A stretch of 7,200 bases of DNA from Microcystis sp. T1-4 (GTDB lineage Bacteria > Cyanobacteriota > Cyanobacteriia > Cyanobacteriales > Microcystaceae), in NCBI RefSeq assembly GCF_000297435.1, contig NZ_CAIP01000233.1:1-7200 (forward strand), given 5' to 3'. The notes beneath the pieces were generated by a model. It had not been told where the DNA came from. It worked only from the letters and a program-made list of their open reading frames with translations, and did not search any database. The translations under genes and the position numbers were made by a program. Each line of letters starts with the position of its first letter. The first letter of the stretch is position 1. Shown in pieces: positions 1-5,311 of the stretch.

Positions 1-198
1 AGAAACTTCAAGTCCTATTATTTAGACCGTGTAGCTGAATACTGGAGTGATGCTTTTGCCATTTACCCAGTTATCAGCACTTTGTCGAGTCGATTCCTTT
101 TTGCCTCTATCTCAAACATTGCTGCTGATGCGTTTCAAATTTGCATTGGCCCATTATTAAATCTAGTTTATCTCAACCCCAGAAAATACCTCAATTAA
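1..198 (+). other. Open reading frame entering from the left edge; possible 3' end of an unidentified gene
   Basis: Frame 1 on the + strand is open for 65 codons from the window edge to a TAA at 196-198, while the five other frames are all interrupted in this stretch. The translated residues begin RNFKSYYLDRVAEYWSDAFA and end NPRKYLN. I do not recognise a family or motif. If real, it is the C-terminal part of a gene starting outside the window and overlapping the last 3 bases of the convergent PAP2-like gene. A frame this long can stay open by chance at about the few-percent level, so it may equally be non-coding spacer. No terminator for the minus-strand operon ending at 195 is evident here. 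Confidence 0.25.
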
Positions 199-647
199 TG
201 ACAGAGCAGCACCATGGCGATACCGATACCTAAACTTAAACCCACCAGCACTTGAAAAGGAGTATGACCAATTAATTCCTTTAAACGTTCCTCATTAAAT
301 TCCTTGCCTCCCTGGAACATTTCATCGATAATTTGATTGAGAATCCGGGCCTGTTTTCCCGCTGCCTGACGCACTCCAGCCGCATCATACATAACAATAA
401 CCGCAAAAAGCGCAGCGATGGCAAATTCGGAACTAGACCAACCCATCTGTAATCCTACCCCAGTAGCCAAAGCTCCCACCAACGCCGAGTGAGCGCTAGG
501 CATTCCCCCCGACGAGACTAGATAGCGCAGACTAACCTTACCATCGCGGATTAGCTCAATCAGCGCTTTTAGTCCCTGGGCGGTGAAACAAGCTAAAAGA
601 GAGACTAGCAGTATTTGATTGTGTAACACCTGCTCGAAGTCCTGCAT
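195..647 (-). CDS. Divergent PAP2 family (DUF212-type) small membrane protein
   Basis: A 150-aa protein of the divergent PAP2 family, often labelled acid phosphatase/vanadium haloperoxidase-related. Conserved blocks are visible: SSGGMPSAHS at residues 45-54, YDAAGVRQAAGKQA at 87-100 and GHTPFQV at 127-133. The GMPSAHS block resembles the phosphatase core motif of PAP2 enzymes, but whether the family hydrolyses phosphate esters is not established to my knowledge. Hydrophobic stretches near residues 11-30, 52-68, 75-87 and 132-149 suggest about four membrane segments, with the conserved blocks at their ends. Length is normal for the family. The start at ATG 647 has only a weak TGAG-like ribosome site. 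It lies 17 bp after crtE on the same strand, so co-transcription is likely. A link to polyprenyl phosphate metabolism is inference from this position only. Confidence 0.9.
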   Translation of the reverse strand: MQDFEQVLHNQILLVSLLACFTAQGLKALIELIRDGKVSLRYLVSSGGMPSAHSALVGALATGVGLQMGWSSSEFAIAALFAVIVMYDAAGVRQAAGKQARILNQIIDEMFQGGKEFNEERLKELIGHTPFQVLVGLSLGIGIAMVLLCH

Positions 648-664
648 AATCTCATTCGTTTAAT

Positions 665-1594
665 TTAATTTTTACGATTAACAATATACTCGGCGATGGC
701 CCGTAAAGGTTCAGCGGCCTCATCGTAGCCACTCAATTCACCGATGGCACTATCTATTAACTGTTGAGCTTGCTGGCGGGACCCTTCTATCCCCCAGAGA
801 CTAGGATAGGTAGCTTTTTGTGCCTGTAGGTCTTTACCGGCGGTTTTGCCTAATTCCTCGTTTGTCGCCGTGATATCAAGAACATCATCGATAATTTGGA
901 AAGCCAAGCCAATATTTTGGGCATAACGGGCTAATTTAGCTATATCTTCCCCTTTTGCCCCCGCTAAAACTGCCCCCGACACCACAGAAGTCTCCAACAG
1001 GGATCCCGTTTTGTGAGTGTGGATAAAACCGAGAGTTTCTGCCGAAATATCGGGTTTTCCCGCAGATTCCAAGTCTAAAACCTGACCCCCCACCAAACCC
1101 GCTGCCCCGACAGTGCGACCTAAACGGGCAATTACCTCTAAAATCTGTAGGGGAGGTACATTACGAGTCTGAGTAGCCACATACTCGAAAGCGTAGGCCA
1201 GGAGACCATCCCCGGCTAAAATAGCTATATCTTCGCCGAAAACCTTATGATTGGTTAATTTCCCGCGTCGGTAATCATCGTTATCCATGGCGGGTAAATC
1301 GTCATGAATTAATGACATAGTGTGTATCATTTCTAGGGCGCAAGCGGTGGGTAAAGCCATCTCTAGGGAACCCCCCATCAGTTCACAGGTAGCCAGACAT
1401 AAAATCGGTCGCAGACGTTTGCCCCCAGCAAGGAGAGAATAGCGCATCGCCTCGTAGATTTTGGCAGGATTGCCGATAACTAAAGAGCTATCTAAAGCTG
1501 ACTCGACAATCAACCGCTTTTCCTCCAGATAGGAAGCCAGGGAAAAGTTCTTGTTTTTCCTCACTTCTACTCCTCGTTCGCCCCTAGTAACCAT
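665..1594 (-). CDS. crtE: Geranylgeranyl diphosphate synthase (CrtE, polyprenyl synthetase family)
   Basis: This soluble enzyme condenses isopentenyl diphosphate with allylic diphosphates to make C20 geranylgeranyl diphosphate, precursor of carotenoids, phytyl chains and prenylquinones. The 309-aa frame shows the family signatures: GGKRLRP at 57-63 (substrate binding), the first Asp-rich motif HDDLPAMDNDD at 97-107 (D98, D99, D104) with the two-residue insertion of bacterial enzymes, HTHKTG at 192-197, and the second Asp-rich motif DDVLD at 236-240. The fifth residue before the first Asp is Met93, where bacterial farnesyl synthases usually carry an aromatic residue; this favours the C20 product. 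Length is typical. ATG 1594 is preceded by only a weak ribosome site, whereas GTG 1564 (299 aa) has a strong one, so the N-terminus is uncertain by ten residues. It is followed by the PAP2-like gene at 17 bp. Confidence 0.95.
   Translation of the reverse strand: MVTRGERGVEVRKNKNFSLASYLEEKRLIVESALDSSLVIGNPAKIYEAMRYSLLAGGKRLRPILCLATCELMGGSLEMALPTACALEMIHTMSLIHDDLPAMDNDDYRRGKLTNHKVFGEDIAILAGDGLLAYAFEYVATQTRNVPPLQILEVIARLGRTVGAAGLVGGQVLDLESAGKPDISAETLGFIHTHKTGSLLETSVVSGAVLAGAKGEDIAKLARYAQNIGLAFQIIDDVLDITATNEELGKTAGKDLQAQKATYPSLWGIEGSRQQAQQLIDSAIGELSGYDEAAEPLRAIAEYIVNRKN
1570..1575 (-). promoter_or_regulatory. Strong Shine-Dalgarno inside the crtE 5' end, pointing to a GTG start
   Basis: On the minus strand GAGGAG is followed after 5 bases by GTG at 1564-1562, in the crtE frame. 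This is a near-ideal ribosome site, better than the A-rich stretch before ATG 1594. The GTG-started protein would begin at VRKNKNFSLASYL and keep all catalytic motifs. Either start could be used; many cyanobacterial CrtE proteins begin with Met-Val, which argues for the longer form. Confidence 0.4.
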
Positions 1595-1999
1595 GTCTTT
1601 TTGTCTTGAACCGACTGCTTCTAAAACTATATCAGGAAACTCCCCCTCGATGGGAATTAAACTGACTGCTCCCTTGTACCCTAAGCTGTTGAGTATCTAA
1701 ATTACCCCTTCAGACTGCATGGCAGCTCCGCAGTTGACCTTCTGAACATTTGTACTAAATTTTTCCAGACGGAGAGAGTCCAATTCTCTTTTCTGATGCC
1801 TATTTTCTCTTTTAACCTGAAAAAATACCTCCCTCAGTCCAGAGATTAGCAAAAAACAGGCGATACAATTGAATTTCACCGCAGTTATCCTGGGAGATGC
1901 TAAAGTTTTGATGATTCGGTCAAACTTCCGTTTTCTTAGCTTGCGGTTGGGAAATTTCTCGATTAGCCTATAATTAGGGTTATCCTAGTAATATATTTT
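1595..1999. other. Divergent spacer between crtE and the protein kinase gene
   Basis: This 405-bp stretch separates two divergently transcribed genes and must hold promoters for both. The kinase-side promoter is clear (1947-1974). For crtE I found no convincing -35/-10 pair; a TATAGT at 1632-1627 on the minus strand is a lone -10-like box. A 60-codon minus-strand frame starting with GTG at 1879 has no ribosome site, no recognisable motif and an unlikely composition, so I treat it as non-coding. An inverted pair TTCAGA (1710-1715) and TCTGAA flanks CTGC/GCAG complements and could form a weak stem in a long crtE leader. I recognise no RNA gene or riboswitch. Confidence 0.6.
1947..1974 (+). promoter_or_regulatory. 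Sigma70-type promoter of the kinase gene
   Basis: TTGGGA at 1947-1952 is followed after a 16-bp spacer by a perfect TATAAT at 1969-1974. The predicted transcription start near 1981 would leave a short leader of about 20 bases before ATG 2000. That leader contains no Shine-Dalgarno sequence, which is common for cyanobacterial genes. Confidence 0.55.
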
Positions 2000-3397
2000 A
2001 TGCTGCCAGGGCAAATTTTAGGCGATCGATACCAAATTCAAAGTCAGTTAGGTAAACAAACCGGAAGACGCACTTTTCTCGCCCAAGATATAAAAACGGG
2101 CGCTACTGTTGTTGTCAAATTATTAATCTTTAGTACCGATTTTGAATGGACAGATTTAAAACTTTTTGAACGGGAGGCCGAAACTCTTAAACATCTAGAT
2201 TGTCGCTCGATTCCCGAATATATCGACTATTTTGAAGTTCGCACCGATACCTATCAAGGTTTCGCCCTTGTTCAGAGTTATATCGAGGCGAAATCTCTCA
2301 AGGAACAGCTAGAAAATGGTCGCAAATTTAGTGAGGCAGACCTGCAAGAATTAGCCAAATCTATCCTAGGGATTTTAATTTATCTTCATGGAATTAGCCC
2401 GCCAATTATCCACCGAGATTTGAAACCTAGTAATATCTTACTAAAAGATCGATCAGGTCATAGTATCGGTAATGTTTATTTAATTGATTTTGGTTCTGTC
2501 CAGACTGTTGCCCAACAGGAACAAGCCACTTTAACTATCGTCGGAACCTACGGTTATATGCCCCCTGAACAATTCGGTGGTCGCACCGTTGCCGCTTCTG
2601 ATTTATACAGTTTAGGGGCCACTTTAATCTATCTAGCTACAGGAATTCATCCCGCCGATTTACCCCAAAAAGATGGCAAAATTCAATTAAATAATTTAGC
2701 CAATTTAAGCCCTGCTTTTGTTCATTGGTTAGGACAGTTAATTGAACCTAGTCTCGAAAAAAGGTTTATTTCAGCACAGGCAGCAAATCAAGCTTTACAT
2801 ACTCTCCACGAAATGCAATTAACTTCCTCGAACCTTGAAAAACCCGCAGGGAGTCGGGTACAGTTGCAAAAAAATGAGGAGAAAATTAAAATATCTTTAC
2901 CTCCCGAAGGTTTTACCCCTAAATTAATTTTTCTTGGAGCTTTTGCCATCGCTTGGAACGCTTTTTTATTAGTATGGACAGGAGGAGCAATTTCTATTCC
3001 TCTGTGGATGAGTTGGTTTTTTCTGCTCTTTTCTTTGCCTTTTTGGTTTGTGGGTTTAGGAATGCTTGGCGGGATTATTTATTGCCTCAAAGGGGAGGAA
3101 ATTATCACTATTGATAGGGAAGAAATTGTGGCCATTCAGCGAATTTGTGGTTTGAAACTTCCGGGCAAAAAGAAAATGGCACGGGAACATATTAATAAAC
3201 TGGTGAAAGCTGATAGTTATCATACCAAAGATGGTGATGGCGATCGAGTTTATGTGCCGATGGCTTTAACTATTTGGGCGGGGACTAAAGAATATACTAT
3301 TAGCAGTAAGACAAAAGAATATCTGAGTCAACCCGAAATTGAATGGTTAGCAGCGGAATTGAGCCAATGGTTAGGAATACCAATTACTAATAAGTAG
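2000..3397 (+). CDS. Membrane-anchored Hanks-type serine/threonine protein kinase
   Basis: A 465-aa transmembrane protein kinase. The kinase domain covers about residues 10-270: nucleotide loop LGKQTGRRTF at 17-26 (a variant of GxGxxG), catalytic Lys40 in VVVK, HRDLKPSN at 138-145 with catalytic Asp140, DFG at 163-165, and the APE-like element MPPEQ at 187-191. All catalytic residues are present, so it should be active. A charged linker (about 271-305) leads to two hydrophobic segments near 307-327 and 333-362, which place the kinase and the last 100 residues on the same, probably cytoplasmic, side. The C-terminal part (about 363-465) looks like a beta-rich domain followed by a short helix; I cannot name it. 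There is no PASTA, WD40 or TPR sensor. It appears monocistronic, with its own promoter and terminator. Substrate and signal are unknown. Confidence 0.93.
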   Translation: MLPGQILGDRYQIQSQLGKQTGRRTFLAQDIKTGATVVVKLLIFSTDFEWTDLKLFEREAETLKHLDCRSIPEYIDYFEVRTDTYQGFALVQSYIEAKSLKEQLENGRKFSEADLQELAKSILGILIYLHGISPPIIHRDLKPSNILLKDRSGHSIGNVYLIDFGSVQTVAQQEQATLTIVGTYGYMPPEQFGGRTVAASDLYSLGATLIYLATGIHPADLPQKDGKIQLNNLANLSPAFVHWLGQLIEPSLEKRFISAQAANQALHTLHEMQLTSSNLEKPAGSRVQLQKNEEKIKISLPPEGFTPKLIFLGAFAIAWNAFLLVWTGGAISIPLWMSWFFLLFSLPFWFVGLGMLGGIIYCLKGEEIITIDREEIVAIQRICGLKLPGKKKMAREHINKLVKADSYHTKDGDGDRVYVPMALTIWAGTKEYTISSKTKEYLSQPEIEWLAAELSQWLGIPITNK

Positions 3398-3418
3398 CTG
3401 GTTAAAATCAGCTTTTTT
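3396..3418 (+). terminator. Intrinsic terminator overlapping the kinase stop codon
   Basis: AGCTGGT (3396-3402) pairs with ATCAGCT (3407-3413), allowing one G-U pair, around a TAAA loop, followed directly by a T run to 3418. The left arm begins inside the TAG stop codon at 3395-3397. Both ends of this hairpin recur at the two ends of the fold-back element at 4624-4791. Confidence 0.6.
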
Positions 3419-3420
3419 CT

Positions 3421-3453
3421 CCCCTCTCCCCTCTCCCCTCTCCCCTCTCCCCC
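3421..3453. repeat. Heptanucleotide tandem repeat (CCCCTCT)x4
   Basis: Four perfect copies of CCCCTCT run from 3421 to 3448 and are followed by CCCCC. It matches the class of short tandemly repeated heptamers known from cyanobacterial spacers. A degenerate copy of the same C/T block returns at about 3555-3570. Confidence 0.9.
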
Positions 3454-3512
3454 ACTGATTACTGCTTACTGATAACTGAAAAATCTCCCCAATTCCCCAC
3501 TTCCCACCTCCT

Positions 3513-3538
3513 AATTCATAATTCATAATTCATAATTC
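3513..3538. repeat. Heptanucleotide tandem repeat (AATTCAT)x3
   Basis: Three perfect copies of AATTCAT (3513-3533) are followed by a partial AATTC. The unit is again 7 bp long but has a completely different sequence from the C/T block, 60 bp away in the same spacer. Confidence 0.9.
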
Positions 3539-3716
3539 TCTCTCCCCCATCTTCCCTCTCCCCTCTCCCCACTTCCCATCCCCTGATATAGACGAACTGT
3601 CTGTGATCAGTGTAAAATTTTATGAAGAGTCTGGGCTTTTTTCTCCCTTTTCCTGAGAAATGCCCCAGCGCCAGTGACTAAAATCAAAATTGTGCATCCC
3701 ATCGATAATTAAGTTT

Positions 3717-4292
3717 ATGAGCGCCACTATTACCGTAGAAAAACGCAAATTAGAAAAACCCCCTTTAGAACTGCATTATCTCGGCGATCGAGTCCTGCGT
3801 CAACCGGCCAAGCGGATTACTAAGGTCGATGACAGCATTCGCCAATTAGCCAGAGAAATGCTGCAAACTATGTATAGTTCCAATGGTATCGGTTTAGCGG
3901 CTCCCCAAGTGGCAGTCAATAAACAATTGATTGTCATCGATTGTGAACCCGATAAACCAGAAAATCCGCCCTTAATTCTGATCAATCCCCAAATTATCGG
4001 TTATAGTCGGGAATTGTGCAAGGCGGAAGAGGGTTGTTTGAGTATTCCCGATGTGTTTTTAGATGTCATCCGTCCCCAAGCGATCGAAGTGAGTTATAAA
4101 GATGAACAGGGGAAACCGCGAAAACTGCAAGCTAACGGTTTACTAGCGCGGGTAATTCAACACGAAATGGATCATCTCAATGGTGTCATGTTCGTGGACA
4201 GAGTAGATAACGATTTGGCACTGAATGAAGAATTAAAAAAACACGGTTTTTCCGTGCAAGCGGTGAAACCCGTCGAGAAAGTGACAAAATAA
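3717..4292 (+). CDS. def: Peptide deformylase
   Basis: A metal-dependent cytoplasmic hydrolase that removes the formyl group from the initiator Met of new polypeptides, the first step of N-terminal maturation. All three family motifs are intact in the 191-aa protein: GIGLAAPQV at 57-65, EGCLS at 105-109 with metal ligand Cys107, and QHEMDHLNG at 148-156 with ligands His149 and His153 and catalytic Glu150. Length and the N-terminal extension before YLGDRVLRQPA are typical of cyanobacterial enzymes. The frame can be extended to a TTG at 3690, but ATG 3717 gives the usual MSATI-type N-terminus and is preferred; its ribosome site is weak. It is followed 31 bp later by a small membrane protein gene with a strong ribosome site, and both share one terminator, which suggests an operon. 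Confidence 0.96.
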   Translation: MSATITVEKRKLEKPPLELHYLGDRVLRQPAKRITKVDDSIRQLAREMLQTMYSSNGIGLAAPQVAVNKQLIVIDCEPDKPENPPLILINPQIIGYSRELCKAEEGCLSIPDVFLDVIRPQAIEVSYKDEQGKPRKLQANGLLARVIQHEMDHLNGVMFVDRVDNDLALNEELKKHGFSVQAVKPVEKVTK

Positions 4293-4312
4293 AGGCATTA
4301 GTTAATTTAGGC

Positions 4313-4318
4313 GAGGAG
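4313..4318 (+). promoter_or_regulatory. Shine-Dalgarno that fixes the start of the 65-aa membrane protein
   Basis: GAGGAG lies 5 bases before ATG 4324. The longer frame would start at a GTG (4318-4320) that overlaps this site, so the ATG two codons downstream is the real start. Confidence 0.75.
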
Positions 4319-4323
4319 TGAAG

Positions 4324-4521
4324 ATGACCCCGAAAAGCGGCGTTTTATTGTTATTATCCTGTATTGCAGCGATCGCTGGTGTGGGTTGTGTCTTTGAAAT
4401 TAGTTCGGGAGAACCGGATTTAGGCAATACCACCACTGGCTTAATTCTAGCGGCAAGCATACCATTAACAGCCCTATTTTTTTGGGCGGCGGTTAAAGAC
4501 ACGAGAGCCAATTACAAATAG
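4324..4521 (+). CDS. Small two-helix membrane protein, function unknown
   Basis: A 65-aa protein starting MTPKSGVLLLL. It has two hydrophobic segments, about residues 6-25 and 38-57, joined by a short polar loop (ISSGEPDLGNTTT), and a charged tail KDTRANYK. There is no cleavable signal or catalytic motif; a Cys at about 22 follows a hydrophobic stretch but lacks a proper lipobox context. The start is fixed by GAGGAG at 4313-4318. I do not recognise a named family; I have an impression that similar small proteins are conserved in cyanobacteria but cannot verify it. It is the second gene after def, 31 bp downstream, and is followed by a terminator. It carries the window's one perfect HIP1 site. 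Strong ribosome site, clean frame and protein-like hydrophobic pattern make it a real gene rather than a chance frame. Confidence 0.8.
   Translation: MTPKSGVLLLLSCIAAIAGVGCVFEISSGEPDLGNTTTGLILAASIPLTALFFWAAVKDTRANYK
4369..4376. repeat. HIP1 octamer
   Basis: GCGATCGC is the highly iterated palindrome of many cyanobacterial genomes. This is the one perfect copy I found; GGCGATCG-type near copies occur at about 2021, 3239 and 3782, with related forms near 5852 and 6965. Confidence 0.9.
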
Positions 4522-4543
4522 AATAACTTCCCCTCGGTTGCAG

Positions 4544-4577
4544 AAGAGAGAATTTATTTCTCTCTTTTGTTTGTTTT
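4544..4577 (+). terminator. Intrinsic terminator of the def operon
   Basis: A perfect 9-bp stem is formed by AAGAGAGAA (4544-4552) and TTCTCTCTT (4558-4566) with a 5-base loop, followed by a T-rich tail with two G interruptions to 4577. It starts 22 bp after the stop codon of the 65-aa gene. Confidence 0.8.
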
Positions 4578-4623
4578 AACTACAGGACAAATTGCCAGAA
4601 AAAGTTACTACTTTTGAGGACTT

Positions 4624-4791
4624 TAAGTAGCTGGTTATAATTAAATTAAAAATAGTTTTTAGGTTCGATACCCCCTTAGTACTAGGGTTGATTCATAGTA
4701 GGGTTGATTCATGAATCAACCCTACCCTTAGTCCCCCGTTGATAAGGGTGGTGTCTGATAATTTTTAACGCCTACCTACTTATCAGCTTTT
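4624..4791. mobile_element. Nested inverted-repeat (fold-back, MITE-like) element
   Basis: Several complementary pairs share one centre near 4710: AGCTGGT (4629-4635) with ATCAGCT (4782-4788); TTAAAAAT (4646-4653) with ATTTTTAA (4761-4768), perfect; CCCTTA (4673-4678) with TAAGGG (4743-4748); and a perfect 28-bp palindrome at 4698-4725. TAAGTAG at 4624 is also inverted as CTACTTA at 4776-4782. Together they would fold into one long imperfect hairpin. The element encodes no protein, and no flanking target duplication is evident. Calling it a miniature transposable element is inference from structure; it could be another kind of dispersed palindromic repeat. Confidence 0.5.
4683..4725. repeat. 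Perfect 28-bp palindrome with an adjacent direct repeat of its left arm
   Basis: The palindrome spans 4698-4725 with its axis between 4711 and 4712; each arm contains TAGGGTTGATTCA or its complement. A direct copy, TAGGGTTGATTCAT at 4683-4696, lies 16 bp upstream of the same sequence in the left arm. The right arm overlaps a second pair, ACCCTTA (4724-4730) and TAAGGGT (4743-4749), so competing hairpins are possible. Confidence 0.9.
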
Positions 4792-4873
4792 ATGACAATC
4801 AATCATATCCTGACCAGTGAAAATCTGATTAGGTAAAGATTTCCCCCCTCTCTCCTATATCCGCAATCTAGAA

Positions 4874-4882
4874 TGATAAAAT
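4874..4882 (+). promoter_or_regulatory. Extended -10 promoter of the ferredoxin gene
   Basis: TGATAAAAT fits the extended -10 pattern TGnTAnAAT; no good -35 box stands 17 bp upstream. Transcription from near 4889 would give a leader of about 24 bases, without a Shine-Dalgarno, before ATG 4913. Confidence 0.45.
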
Positions 4883-4912
4883 AGGTGATGTTAAAAGCAT
4901 CATTCATTAGCT

Positions 4913-5230
4913 ATGACCACAACCTACAAAGTAGAAATTTCCCATTTAGGAACCACACAAACGATCGAAGTTAGGAAAGATCAAACTATACTACAAGCGG
5001 CCTACGATGCGGGGATTGACTTACCCAGTTCTTGCAATGCGGGCGTATGTACTACCTGCGCCGCTCAACTTTCCCAGGGTAGCGTTGAACAAGGTGAGGG
5101 CATGGGATTATCCCCCGACCTGCAAAAAGAAGGCTATGCTTTGTTATGTGTGGCCTATCCTCGCTCGGATATTAAACTGGAATCTGGCAAGGAAGAAGTA
5201 GTTTATCAACGTCAATTCGGAAAACCCTAG
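4913..5230 (+). CDS. Plant-type [2Fe-2S] ferredoxin, non-canonical paralogue
   Basis: A 105-aa soluble one-electron carrier. The cluster ligands are Cys41, Cys46, Cys49 (CNAGVCTTC, the CX4CX2C pattern) and Cys79 (LLCVAYP). The main photosynthetic ferredoxin PetF of cyanobacteria typically reads CRAGACSTC at this site and ends soon after the fold; here the loop has Asn and Val, the region after the third Cys (GSVEQGEGMGLSPDLQKEGY) differs, and there is a C-terminal tail KEEVVYQRQFGKP. It therefore looks like one of the minor ferredoxins rather than PetF, probably with a different redox partner, which the sequence does not reveal. It stands alone with its own extended -10 promoter and converges on pyrG with an 81-bp gap. 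Confidence 0.93.
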   Translation: MTTTYKVEISHLGTTQTIEVRKDQTILQAAYDAGIDLPSSCNAGVCTTCAAQLSQGSVEQGEGMGLSPDLQKEGYALLCVAYPRSDIKLESGKEEVVYQRQFGKP

Positions 5231-5255
5231 GCCAGACTGGGGTTAAGATGACAAA

Positions 5256-5278
5256 TTTTCGGGGGTTTCCCCCCAAAA
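5256..5278. terminator. Hairpin between the convergent ferredoxin and pyrG genes, possible shared terminator
   Basis: GGGGG (5261-5265) and CCCCC (5269-5273) enclose a TTT loop; TTTT and AAAA extend the stem beyond one C/C mismatch. The only long homopolymer is an A run on the + strand (5275-5281), which lies before the hairpin on the pyrG strand, so neither strand shows a standard stem followed by U-tract. It may still slow or terminate transcription from both sides. Confidence 0.35.
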
Positions 5279-5311
5279 AAACAGATTTTGAGCCAATAGA
5301 ACCGGCAAACC

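Larger units (their letters stand above)
3398..3716. other. Repeat-rich spacer between the kinase gene and def
   Basis: This 319-bp spacer holds the kinase terminator, two sets of 7-bp tandem repeats, a run of ACTGATTACTG-like motifs at 3454-3479 and a second C/T-rich block at about 3539-3580. The C/T-rich blocks are strongly strand-asymmetric. The def promoter must lie here. A TAAAAT at 3613-3618 is a possible -10 box, but no matching -35 box is visible. I see no coding frame or RNA gene. Confidence 0.6.
4578..4912. other. Spacer between the def operon and the ferredoxin gene
   Basis: About half of this 335-bp spacer is the fold-back element at 4624-4791. The rest is AT-rich sequence with a C/T patch at 4843-4856 and the ferredoxin promoter near 4874. 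I see no coding frame. Confidence 0.6.

Noticed and set aside
1697..1879. A 60-codon minus-strand frame starting at GTG, upstream of crtE
   Set aside because: No ribosome site, no recognisable motif and an unconvincing composition; it fits better as crtE leader or spacer.
3421..3538. A CRISPR array
   Set aside because: Repeats are 7 bp with no spacers between units; they are simple tandem repeats.
3690..3716. A 9-residue extension of peptide deformylase from a TTG
   Set aside because: The ATG at 3717 gives the usual family N-terminus, and the TTG has no ribosome site.
4302..4511. A 69-codon minus-strand frame opposite the small membrane protein
   Set aside because: It mirrors the real + strand gene, has no ribosome site, and the + frame has a clear start and a hydrophobic pattern.
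5007..5201. A 64-codon frame inside the ferredoxin gene
   Set aside because: It overlaps an intact ferredoxin with all four cluster cysteines and is a shadow frame.
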